Shown here: in pieces, positions 49,860 to 59,820 of the stretch | How positions within the stretch are numbered: the first letter of the stretch is position 1 | Layout: each line of letters begins with the position of its first letter | Program-made: the position numbers and the translations under genes | DNA from: Apostichopus japonicus | Lineage: Eukaryota; Echinodermata; Holothuroidea; Aspidochirotida; Stichopodidae | Direction: 5' to 3' | NCBI RefSeq assembly: GCF_037975245.1 | Contig: NC_092581.1 | Span: 384,501 to 448,500, forward strand | DNA length: 64,000 bases | The notes under the pieces: generated by a model | Databases searched by the model: none | Told to the model about the DNA's origin: nothing | The model's input: only the letters and a program-made list of their open reading frames with translations

Positions 49860-50029
49860 CTATTTCTTCTTCAAAGGAAGGCCTGTGGAACTGTTAGTAT
49901 GTGTGTACAGCCCTTTCTCATTCACAGCCTTGACTCCATACGGCTCAAGCCAAGAGTTTCGAACTTCCCTCCTCTTCGGGCATCCTTTCCTGCATTCTGG
50001 ACGAGAACACTAGAACCAACTTTGAAGGT
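49860..50029 (-). pseudogene. Integrase-like gene, C-terminal exon, frameshifted
   Basis: The acceptor TTTTATTCAG precedes FKVGSSVLVQNAGKDARRGG. After a one-base frame change near 49955 comes WLEPYGVKAVNEKGLY, then a stop at 49860-49862 after LKKK. An F-x-V-G-x-x-V-L...G-G-K...W-x-x-P-Y-x-V...G-L-Y pattern is the SH3-like C-terminal domain that follows the integrase core in Ty3/Gypsy, Ginger and KRBA2-like proteins. It belongs with the three exons upstream (50.1-51.7 kb). Confidence 0.7.
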
Positions 50030-50152
50030 CTGAATAAAACAAAATCCAGCAAATATACATAAACATCATAATACAATGTATATGTTGCCATTCATTTAAC
50101 TACAGTCAGTTTTCAATGCACAACATAGCATTATGTAATAACCTGTTTTGAT

Positions 50153-50341
50153 TGCTGCCTTTAGTCAAAATTCTTTTTCTTGCCGTTCTTGGGCTTTGCC
50201 AATATTTTCTTTCACAAAACCTTTGATTATGTCCTGCGACTGTGACATGAGTTGTAAAACCCTCTCCCTCTGTGCATCGCTGCAGCAAGAGATTCTGGTT
50301 GGACAATGGAGTCTTCAATGTCGACTGGTAACAATGGCTCT
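50153..50341 (-). pseudogene. Integrase-like gene, third visible exon, frameshifted
   Basis: Starts after TATATCCAG and joins the previous exon in phase, giving FGREPLLPVDIED across the junction. That is the P-[FY]-x-x-[ML]-[FY]-G-R-x-P-x-[LI]-P-[IV] block typical of these integrases. A frame change near 50260-50275 leads to RVLQLMSQSQDIIKGFVKE and AQERQEKEF, a helical linker, then a TGA. The 3' border is unclear. Confidence 0.65.
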
Positions 50342-50919
50342 CTGGATATATGAAGATAAATTAACAATCAATTATTCCCAACACTTTGTTGACTGAAGAA
50401 TATTTAATTTTTTTTATATTTTATTTTCGCTATTAAGACCCTGGAACCATAAATTTGAGTCACATCACATACTCAAACCAGCAGAAATATAAAACCAAAG
50501 TATATTCTGTGCTGTTATAGGTCCAAATTGCATACCAGCCCAAAATATGATATATAGTATATGAAAAACAAAACCAATGTCAGTGGCATTAATTGCATGT
50601 ATCTTAATTAATTGGCATGCTTTTATAGTTTAATGAATGTTCATCTTTTGTACTTGCTGAAGAGTGTACCATATACAGAGTTAATCTGTTTATTTGTTTA
50701 GGTGTTGTAACTTACATAGGGTTATTGGTGGTCCTCTATTTAGCAGTTTTTCCCTGTACCTGGGATGTGTCGAATGAGATTTTATCCTATAGAGGATCAG
50801 TGTAGCTATGCAGGATTTGTCCAAACTCTCTTGTCCCTGATTGCTTTTCTCTGTACAGTATATGACCTTTACAAATGTAAACCTCTATTCAGCAATGGTA
50901 GGTTTGAATTATTACAAAC

Positions 50920-51210
50920 CTTCCAAACATCACAACGAAAGGAGAAAGACCTGTTGAACCATGTTTTGCTGTACGGTACCCCATGAGAATGGAAGACAGT
51001 GTTTCATCCCAGTCATCTTGGTTTTGATTGACAACTTTGATGAGTGACATTTGCAGAGTTTGGTGGAATCTTTCATCCAGCCCATTGGTCTGTGGGTGGT
51101 AGCTGAAGGATACTCTGTGGCTCACCCCTGTCATGTCAAATAGGGACTTGTTCAGAGCATTAACAAATTCTCCTCTCTGGTCTGAGATGAAAATTTTCAT
51201 GCACACAAAT
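50920..51210 (-). pseudogene. Integrase catalytic core exon (Ginger / GIN / KRBA2-like)
   Basis: 291 bp with acceptor TTTATTTAG and donor AAG|GTTTGT, open throughout. It holds the second part of a DDE integrase core: FISDQRGEFVN (second catalytic Asp), SFSYHPQTNGLDERFHQTL (the conserved H-P-Q-T-N-G and catalytic Glu) and SILMGYRTAKHGSTGLSPF. This exon itself has no lesion, but the neighbouring exons do. The gene has canonical introns inside the integrase domain and no RT nearby, unlike a retroelement. Confidence 0.8.
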
Positions 51211-51553
51211 CTAAATAAATGGAAAATTAAACAAGTTGTTAAAGTACTGGTTAGAGTAATGCAGTAAACTATTGGCATCTTCAGAGTGGCTGCGTGGTTT
51301 AATCAGGAGATTCTTTTAGCACTGATTTCAAAACAAGTAAGTTAAGCACTGACATAACACCTGGTCTTGGATGCACTGACCGTTATCCCACTAACATTTT
51401 ATTAACATTAACTTATAAAACAACTTCAAGAAATTTCTGTAACCATTTTGCCGCTTTCTGGGTCACAGGTAAAACTGAGAACAAATGCAGGTCTACGTAA
51501 CTAACTTCAAAAGTATGTTATGTAAAGTAAAAACAAAGTACATGGATATATAC

Positions 51554-51711
51554 CTGGCCATGGTTTCAAACAGAAAGTTTGCAACGGTTTATGCTGTTTC
51601 GTCTCTTACAGCAACAGCCTCTGGCAATTTTGAAAAATAGTCACATAGGGTTATGATGTACTTATTTCCATTGATGGTCTCTGCAAGGGGTCCAATCATA
51701 TCCACACCCAC
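51554..51711 (-). pseudogene. Integrase-like gene, first part of the catalytic core, with a stop
   Basis: The acceptor CCTTTTTTTTTAG and donor CAG|GTATAT bound 158 bp. It reads VGVDMIGPLAETINGNKYII (first catalytic Asp in the V-D-x-x-G-P-L block) and TLCDYFSKLPEA, then a TAA stop at 51589-51591 and TVANFLFETMA. It joins the next exon in phase 2. Upstream exons for the zinc-binding H2C2 domain, expected above 51711, were not identified. Confidence 0.75.
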
Positions 51712-51729
51712 CTAAAAAAAAAGGAAAAT

Positions 51730-54400
51730 AGCATTCAGAACCATACACAATCATACCAACAACATTCTTGTACAGAACAGAATGCTGTATCAAATTTCGC
51801 AAATACTTTTGATACTGGACAGTGAAGCTTTTTTAATTTCAATGATTTAAATTGCATGATTTGGCTTTTCTTGATTTAAAACTATTACTGCTCACACTTT
51901 TCAGCACAAAGCTCGGTGGCTGTTTATTGCTCCCGTTAGTCTAAACTCTTCGATCTTTTCCGTATCGATCTTTTTACATTTAATGTTGAATTTTCAGGGC
52001 ACAGTCCTGACAAACGATATTTTCCAATGATACTGTACTCTTCATCGGTATCCAGCTCAGGAGAAGTCATCTTGTAATATCAGATCGGGCTAAGTAAGTT
52101 AACGGTCTCAACTCCTAATGCTTAACCGAGGCCAGAACAGTGCGTGCAAATATGCAACTACTAAGAATTTTGTGTGCCTGCGTGTTACACATTGAAATGT
52201 ATTGCTTAGTATTAACAAGCATGGCCTGTGTTTAATAAATTTATGTCTTGTTGATCACTTTTCTTTGTTTCGAACTTGGAACCTATTAAGAGTTTATATA
52301 TCTTTTTTAGTAAGGTTATCAATTAATAACATGTTTGTTTACTCATTATTATTGCCTTTAAATGAACAATATATGTTTTATTACTAAGTATTAGGTTATA
52401 TTAGGTAAAGCATTGGTGGTGATGTCTGAAACAAGATCTATTTGGATAGGTGATGTTCGGAACAAGAGTCATGACAAAAAAATCTGAGAGGACATTACCC
52501 AAAACTGTCAGCTTTTGGTTAATATATATATGCTTATGTTGTGGTTTGATTTTATGGTATTTTGTTTCAATTACTTTCAATTTTGCTCTTTAAAGAGAAA
52601 ACTGTAATTCAGGAAAAATTGTGATTTTTCTCACGATACTCTAATTTTTCTTTGATAACATCATCAATATCATTGAAAACTTGTCTGATTATAGTAAATT
52701 TTATGTTAATAAAGGAACTAACGACAGAATTCCCAAAATGTAGCAGTAATGGAGTGGCACCACCATTAAGAAAAGAACCACTTTTGGAAAATTTGTAGAT
52801 TGTCACACTTTTCTACCATCTTGAATATAATTTCCGGAATAGTTTAAGGTCTGGTCAATTCTAATTCATAAATTGCAGATATTAATTATGTTTTTTTTTA
52901 ATTAGAATAGAAGTTCTGTACTGTAATTTGAAAATTTGCTACCTTTGGCAACCGTGAAACATGAACAGACCCAATTTCCAAAATGCTGATGTCAAACTCA
53001 AAGGTATAACAAACTTTTGTAAAATTTTGAAGACTTGCAGTGAGAGTTGTACAGTAAACCGCAAGAGTTGGCAGGCCTGCAAAACCCTACAGTAACAATA
53101 GTCATCGACTTTTGTTGTAAACGATTTTTGCTGATGTACTGCATGAGCCTAGTCTAAGTCTTAACCCTATTGTTTTAAACTCTAGCCAGTGGCAGTAGGC
53201 CAAATTGTATTGGCCTAATGGAATTTTTGGCTGAAACTGTAACTGTGTAAGGCCTAGCTAATTTAGAACTAGCCGTATGGCTGATAAGTCTGTTATCAAA
53301 TCTTCAATCAAAGCGTTGTTGCATAGCATGCTAGGTGCTTACCCTAGGAGTATCTTAGGCTAAGCCATTACAATCTTCCATATACTTATTGCAATACCAC
53401 CTGACTCCCCTGTCATTGGCCAAAAAAGGGGATATTGAATATCTACCCCATTTGGTAATGCTAGGCATACTTAATGCTCCTCTGCACAAATTCATGATTA
53501 ATTAAGCACACAGAGTATTTTTTCATAGGGCAAGCCAAACATGTCTTCATGCACAGGAAAGTAGTGCTGGCCATTATGTTTACAACCATACATGTTGACT
53601 GGTGAATTAATTAGGTGAGCTCAAGGATGAATCCTAGTGGCAGTATTGGGGGTAGTTTATGCTATCAAGTAACAAGTTCTTAATGCTCGAGTGAATTTGA
53701 GGACTGTTTATCTATAGACAGTCTTGGCCTTCATGCATAGCATTAGACCTAGTATGTATTGCTATGCCCATAGTAGTAGTAGGCTACTTCTTATGGCCAT
53801 ATTCAACTTCAATTCCTATGATCGAGATACACAGCATATAGGTCCATTAGGCCTAACTCAGTCCAGCTACAGTCAGGGTTGCACTGGCATAACTAGGTCT
53901 AGGCTAGGCTTGTTATAACTCAGTGGTAGGCCTAGACTAAGCAAGGCATAGGCCTAAGCTTGTTTGCTTTGATCTCAAATAAGTAGTAAGCCAAGCCTAA
54001 AATGGAACTGAACAGGAAATCCTGGACTTTATGACCAAAACATGCCGATCTACTCTTACTGTCGTAATACTAGTTGTTGAAGCCTAGCCTAGTACCGAGT
54101 AGTAGTACTAGTAGTGCCTATGGCCCTATGCCTATCCCCACCTCACACAGCTTGGTAGTCCTCTAGACCGTCATGCAATTGAAATTTTGTCTCCCAAATC
54201 TTTCGTCTTTGTACTTTGGTAGGCAAACCAAAAAAAAAACGAACTCTATCTCCATTATGCTGGCTACATTAGGCCGCACAGCAAGGCAAGATATTTTCTT
54301 TAAAACAATACAAAACCATTTTTAGCCTAGCCTACACACGTTTTATACAAAATATGTGTTTGTATGCCAGTGTCGTCTGCACATTGCAAAAACTTAAAAG
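51730..54400. other. Non-coding stretch; TAGGCC-rich in its second half
   Basis: No supported gene. A 65-residue open frame at 52609-52806 (minus) has plausible composition, but I do not recognise it and see no splice context. Between 53100 and 54300 TAGGCCTA, GCCTAGCC and similar words recur, as at 8.2-10.3 kb. Confidence 0.4.
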
Positions 54401-54411
54401 TTTTTGATTTA

Positions 54412-55085
54412 GGGTGGCATACTCCTATTAGAGTCTATATCAATCCGCTCGATTGTTCTCCTATCTCAGGAAAAGTGCCAAAAAGCAGCGGGAGAACATC
54501 TTTTGTGACCTGTTATCAATCATAATCTAGATTTTTGTGGCTTGCATGTTGAAGAGCATGAATGGAAGTACATATGGTGAGAAAATTGGGTCAATTGAGG
54601 CAATTTTAGACCTTTAGGCCTCCCGGGAGCAGCGTAGGAAATTTGTTTACCACTGAGTGAAGAGGTTTGTTTACAAGTGACGAAAACTTCCGGCTCGGAT
54701 AGCAAAAAATCTACACGGTCATGGTACGGAAAATTGATGGTGCCATGAAAGGCCAACTTGTCAGCTATCCGGTGATGGGTAGCGTTTAGCTAGTGAAAAC
54801 TTCTATCTAGACTTAGAGACCACATTACTTTTGTGATTTAGTGTGTAAGTCAATGGGGCTTTTAATGGGCGTATGCTACCTTAGGGTGCAGATGGCATAC
54901 TCCTATTAGAATCAATATCTATCCGCCCGATTGTTATTCAATCTCAGGTAAAGGTCCAAAAAGCAGCAGGAGAACATCTCTTTTTGACCCGTTATCAATC
55001 ATGATCTGGGTTTTTCTGCGGCTTGCATGTTGAAGAGCATAAATGAACATACATATTGAGCAAAAATTGGGTCAATTTAAAGGCA
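54412..55085. repeat. Direct duplication of a ~190-bp segment
   Basis: GGCATACTCCTATTAGAGTC at about 54415 recurs as GGCATACTCCTATTAGAATC at about 54896, 481 bp apart. Similarity continues to an AAATTGGGTCAATT block (54584 and 55065), about 85% by eye. Non-coding, though a GGCTTGCATGTTGAAGAGCA stretch is perfectly kept. Confidence 0.75.
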
Positions 55086-55459
55086 TTGAAGAGTCGCCCC
55101 AAACCGCGTGCGGCCATCTGAAACAGTTAACTTTCCGTGGCTTGCAAGTGACGATTTGTTCGTGTCGCTACAAAATGCAGACAGTACAGTAATGAAATGT
55201 GTTAACGTGTTATATAAGATGTCCAGCGCTGTATTGTCTGTACGCTATGCTGTAGGTATTGACCGCAGCTGTATGTACTGACTGTACACTAGTGTCTAAT
55301 TACCGATGGTAGCAAGCTGTGTGTATTTTCTGGGATCGATGGTGGTGTCTAACACTTTTGTTACATCTCATTCGAAACTAGGTCATGTTACCGGCATTAT
55401 ACGTTTCTTTTTGCGCGAGTCTTCACACCCTTTAAGTCCCCTCTAGGCCAAGAGAGGAG

Positions 55460-55702
55460 ATGCTTATCCAACCAATTTTACATAACTCTCTCTTACGCGA
55501 AGAGAACGGTGAAACTGTTTTTAACAGTATTTTTATTGATGAGGATATTATTATGGTTGGCGACCTTATATATGAGGTCATCCCAACACAAATGCCATCA
55601 GAAACCGTTCATGAATGTATAACACTTACTATTCCCGAAAATCCCATTTCCTTGAATGAAGTACAGACGATTATTTCTATGGTAATGAATGTATTACCCT
55701 AG
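55460..55702 (+). CDS. Unrecognised 80-residue reading frame
   Basis: An ATG-initiated open frame, acidic and hydrophobic: NGETVFNSIFIDEDIIMVGD near the middle and PENPISLNEVQTIISMVMN near the end. Composition looks protein-like but I do not recognise it. It stops 60 bp before a transposon pile-up (55762-57017), so it may be the 5' remnant of an interrupted gene. No signal peptide or clear membrane segment. Confidence 0.3.
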   Translation: MLIQPILHNSLLREENGETVFNSIFIDEDIIMVGDLIYEVIPTQMPSETVHECITLTIPENPISLNEVQTIISMVMNVLP

Positions 55703-55761
55703 AACTGGTTGACAGAGATCTATTCATCCGACAGAGTGGTATCTAGACAATCCGACTTACA

Positions 55762-56120
55762 CAGGCGTGTATCCAGGGGCGTTGAGGTGCTCGCTCCCCT
55801 GGGAGGAAATAGATGAGAGAAATTTAGAAAGAAGGAAAAAGGGAAAAAGAGGGGGAAGAGGAGGAAGGAGAGCAAGGAAGGGAAAAGAAAAAGAGGAAAG
55901 AGAGAAAAGGGAGAAAAGGAGGGAGTACAAGACTTGAAAAACGCCAAGACACCGGGAAGAGAAAGAGGAACAGTGACATAATTACAGCGCTGATCCCTAT
56001 AATATACACAAGGTAGCCAGTGACGGATCGAGGATTTCGGAAGGGGCGTGCGTCTCACCCTACCCCTTACACCAACAACTCCTTTTTTGACGTTTCCATT
56101 TTCCCTCTCTCACTAGTGTA
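55762..56120 (+). mobile_element. Truncated end of the 2-kb TIR family
   Basis: Starts CAGGCGTGTATCCAGGGGCG, as in the elements at 12665 and (inverted) ending at 28088. It contains the same purine tract (55809-55925) and the segment with AGCGCTGATCCCTATAATAT. It breaks off at a TA microsatellite (56129-56211). Confidence 0.7.
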
Positions 56121-56122
56121 TA

Positions 56123-56128
<6 letters not shown>

Positions 56129-56211
<83 letters not shown>
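56129..56211. repeat. (TA)n microsatellite
   Basis: About 80 bp of almost pure TA dinucleotides with one TTTA interruption. It separates the truncated TIR element from the 3' end of a minus-strand LINE fragment. Confidence 0.95.
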
Positions 56212-56214
<3 letters not shown>

Positions 56215-56216
<2 letters not shown>

Positions 56217-56750
56217 TTCATTCATTTATTTGTTTTTTTTTCACATAAATATTACAATGTGAATGGAAGTCTGCCTATGCTGGCAAAACAGAAGACTCCC
56301 ATGATGAAAAGATAGAAAATAGTGAAAATAATGTTAATAACAATACGTATACGCTTCAATATGTGAATATGCTGCTTTGCGACTATGCAGCTAAATCATA
56401 ATTAATAAGACATGATAATTTCTTTAGCAAGACATTTACTAAATGTGGAGCTTGTTTCCTTATTTTTTAAAGTTATTGACAGTGAATTCCAAATGTTGGT
56501 TGCACGGTTTCTGAGGCTTAACATACCAGTGCGTGTTTTATATGATTTATAATGTGCGTTGCTAGCCGTTCTGGTATTATGATTATGGAAATCTGTGTTG
56601 CTATTTATAAAATTTCGAAAACTGATTGGTAATGATCCATTCCAAGCCTTGTATGTAAATGTTGCAATATTAACTTTTATAATGTCATCTAATTTCAATA
56701 AATTTAGTTTTTTTTTCAAAAATTTCAAAAAATATATATATATATATTCT
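56215..56750 (-). mobile_element. LINE 3' fragment, minus strand
   Basis: The minus strand reads KLDDIIKVNIATFTYKAWNG, then FHNHNTRTASNAHYKSYKTR and MLSLRNRATNIWNSLS, ending EIIMSY-stop at 56402-56404. It matches the C-terminus of the LINE at 35.4-39.8 kb. A 3' UTR with an eroded form of the same stem follows to about 56215. It lies back to back with a plus-strand fragment starting near 56780. Confidence 0.8.
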
Positions 56751-56779
56751 ATTACTGACATTATTAAAAAATAAATTAT

Positions 56780-57017
56780 CGTGTAGGTCATTTAGCAAAT
56801 GTTATATTAAAGAAACAATTGCATCATATTAATTAAAATATCATATAATTGATTTATTGTCGAAACGTTAAATTTGATCTTTAATTTTTTCTTCTCTTTT
56901 CTTTCTTCAGGGAGTCTTCTACATTGTTAAGCTATTGTATGATTTATAGAAGACTTCCTTTCACCTTGTATATTTGCACGTGAAAAAACAAAATAAATCA
57001 AATCAAATCAAATCAAA
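56780..57017 (+). mobile_element. LINE 3' fragment, plus strand, with AAATC tail
   Basis: Begins with the last ORF2 codons (KETIASY, stop near 56831) and continues through a 3' UTR stem GTCTTCTA/TAGAAGAC (56914-56921, 56947-56954) into AAATC repeats ending about 57017. The 5' end abuts the minus-strand fragment of the same family, giving a head-to-head pair. Confidence 0.8.
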
Positions 57018-57031
57018 CAATTGAGCAGAAC

Positions 57032-57511
57032 TTGACCACAAAATTGTACGTTGCATATGCACAGAACAATAAATATATTGAGATCTTTACATTTCTGAGG
57101 AACCACACATATGAAAAACACATACAGTTGAGAGATTTTGATTTTTCCTTGATAGAAATCGTTGATCAAATCCCCAAGTGCGTCAATTATGAGCCCACCA
57201 TGCTACAGTATGATGTATTTCCGTCACTGCACTGTGTACACAGTTATAATACATATAGGCCTATATCGCGTGTGTTATGTACCCCTGTACGAAACTTTCA
57301 CTGTGCGATGTTATCGATAAATGCCTTCACAGAAATCTTCGATCAAAGTAGATCATACAATACTACTGTGCTCTTTATGTCTAAACCAATTCCAAACACA
57401 TCTACATATATTTACGAAAAGCTGCGGGTAATTTTGAACGGGTATATCTTCGTTGCAACGAATGGATGCAGACATTTTGATAACCTCGAAGTAAAGGGTT
57501 TATTGTTATGA
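57032..57511 (+). CDS. Unrecognised ~160-residue reading frame
   Basis: Open for 480 bp right after the LINE tail. The frame is also open upstream into the tail, so the true start is lost or unclear (the first listed codon is TTG). Segments include LRDFDFSLIEIVDQIPKC and AMLSINAFTEIFDQSRSYN. No family recognised, no signal peptide or membrane segment. It may be the 3' part of a gene cut by the insertions at 55762-57017. Chance is also possible. Confidence 0.3.
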   Translation: MTTKLYVAYAQNNKYIEIFTFLRNHTYEKHIQLRDFDFSLIEIVDQIPKCVNYEPTMLQYDVFPSLHCVHSYNTYRPISRVLCTPVRNFHCAMLSINAFTEIFDQSRSYNTTVLFMSKPIPNTSTYIYEKLRVILNGYIFVATNGCRHFDNLEVKGLLL

Positions 57512-57834
57512 CGTAACTTTTCCGACCAATCATGAGCGACTATTTATACACAATTGAGAACCTGTTTGGGTAAAAAAAAATTCGCTCGCGGGCTCGAGAC
57601 CAGGTGGGGGCAGTTTGCTTTTGCCGCGATCTTATACGGTCTCTGGGAACTTTAAGTATTAGAAACGAACATAAATTTATATCAACTGCTGTCGTGGCGC
57701 GGTTGGTTGCTCTGTACCTCGAGAGCGTGACGTATTTTGGATCGCGGGCTCGAGACCAGGTGGGGGCAGTTTGCTTTTGCCGCAATCTCATACGGTCTCT
57801 GGAACTTTAAGTATGAGAAACGAACATAGATTTA

Positions 57835-58282
57835 TTTTATTTATTTATTTATTTATTTATTTATTTGTTTTTCCACAGAAGTACAAAGCGGAGGGAAGTC
57901 TTCCATAAAGCTTAAAAGCTTAACAAAGTGGAAGACTCCCTAAGAAAAAAAAAAATTAATAAATACAAATTGAATGTTTGTTACATTATGTACAGAAACT
58001 GCTGAAGTAAATGACTCATTTACATAATTTAATATGATGATATCAATTCTTTTTTTAAACATTTCTTAAATGAATTCTTTGTAGCCTTAGATTTAACGGT
58101 ATTGCTTAATGAGTTCCATAACTTAGTTGCACGGTTGCGAAAGCTGCGTGTACCTAATTTCGTATGATAGAAGTTGCAATGAGCATTTTGTCTATTTCGG
58201 GTATTATAATTGTATAATTCTACATTAATTGTATAGAAATTATGAAAGGAACCCGGAAGTAGCCCATGCCATGCTTTATACG
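57835..58282 (-). mobile_element. LINE 3' end embedded in the satellite, copy 1
   Basis: The minus strand reads YKAWHGLLPGSFHNF, YNTRNRQNAHC and RNRATKLWNSLSNT, then KELISSY-stop, the C-terminus of the LINE family seen at 35.4-39.8 kb. The 3' UTR stem is GTCTTCCA/TGGAAGAC (57898-57905, 57929-57936). The tail is an AAATA run. It sits exactly between GATTTA and TATCAACTG of a monomer. Confidence 0.85.
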
Positions 58283-59367
58283 TATATCAACTGCTGTCGT
58301 GGCGCGGTTGGTTGCTCTGTACCTCGAGAGCGTGACGTATTTTGGATCGCGGGCTCGAGACCAGGTGGGGGCAGTTTGCTTTTGCCGCGATCTCATACGG
58401 TCTCGGGAACTTTAAGTATTAGAAACGAACATAGATTTATATCAACTGCTGTCGTGGCGCGGTTGGTTGCTCTGTACCTCGAGAGCGTGACGTATTTTGG
58501 ATTGCGGGCTCGAGACCAGGTGGGGGCAGTTAGCTTTTGCCGCGATCTCATACGGTCTCTAAAACTTTAAGTATTAGAAACGAACATAGATTTATATCAA
58601 CTGCTGTCGTGGCGCGGTTGGCTGCTCTGTACCTCGAGAGCGTGACGTATTTTGGATCGCGGGCTCGAGACCAGGTGGGGGCAGTTTGCTTTTGCCGCGA
58701 TCTCATACGGTCTCTGGAACTTTAAGTATTAGAAACGAACATAGATTTATATCAACTGCTGTCGTGGCGCGGTTGGTTGCTCTGTACCTCGAGAGCGTGA
58801 CGTATTTTGGATCGCGGGCTCGAGACCAGGTGGGGCAGTTTGCTTTTGCCGCGATCTTATACGGCCCCTGGAACTTTAAGTATTAGAAACGAACATAGAT
58901 TTATATCAACTGCTGTCGTGGCGCGGTTGGTTGCTCTGTACCTCGAGAGCGTGACGTATTTTGGATCGCGGGCTCGAGACCAAGTGGGGGCAGTTTGCTT
59001 TTGCCGCGATCTCATACGGTCTCTGGAACTTTAAGTATTAGAAACGAACATAGATTTATATCAACTGCTGTCGTGGCGCGGTTGGTTGCTCTGTACCTCG
59101 AGAGCGTGACGTATTTTGGATCGCGGGCTCGAGACCAGGTGGGGCAGTTTGCTTTTGCCGCGATCTTATACGGCCCCTGGAACTTTAAGTATTAGAAACG
59201 AACATAAATTTATATCAACTGCTGTCGTGGCGCGGTTGGTTGCTCTGTACCTCGAGAGCGTGACGTATTTTGGATCGCGGGCTCGAGACCAGGTGGGGGC
59301 AGTTTGCTTTTGCCGCAATCTCATACGGTCTCTGGAACTTTAAGTATGAGAAACGAACATAGATTTA

Positions 59368-59369
59368 TT

Positions 59370-59400
<31 letters not shown>

Positions 59401-59820
59401 TTTGTTTTTCCACAGAAGTACAAAGCGGAGGGAAGTCTTCCATAAAGCTTAAAAGCTTAACAAAGTGGAAGACTCCCTAAGAAAAAAAAAAAATTAATAA
59501 ATACAAATTGAATGTTTGTTACATTATGTACAGAAACTGCTGAAGTAAATGACTCATTTACATAATTTAATATGATGATATCAATTCTTTTTTTAAACAT
59601 TTCTTAAATGAATTCTTTGTAGCCTTAGATTTAACGGTATTGCTTAATGAGTTCCATAACTTAGTTGCACGGTTGCGAAAGCTGCGTGTACCTAATTTCG
59701 TATGATAGAAGTTGCAATGAGCATTTTGTCTATTTCGGGTATTATAATTGTATAATTCTACATTAATTGTATAGAAATTATGAAAGGAACCCGGAAGTAG
59801 CCCATGCCATGCTTTATACG
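59368..59820 (-). mobile_element. LINE 3' end embedded in the satellite, copy 2
   Basis: Practically identical to copy 1 and at the same monomer position, 1538 bp further on. The flanking variant monomer (CGCAATCTCA...AAGTATGAG) is also the same, so this is a copied cassette, not a new insertion. Confidence 0.85.

Noticed and set aside
56020-56262. 80-codon frame rich in Tyr-Ile
   Set aside because: It is the translation of the TA microsatellite.
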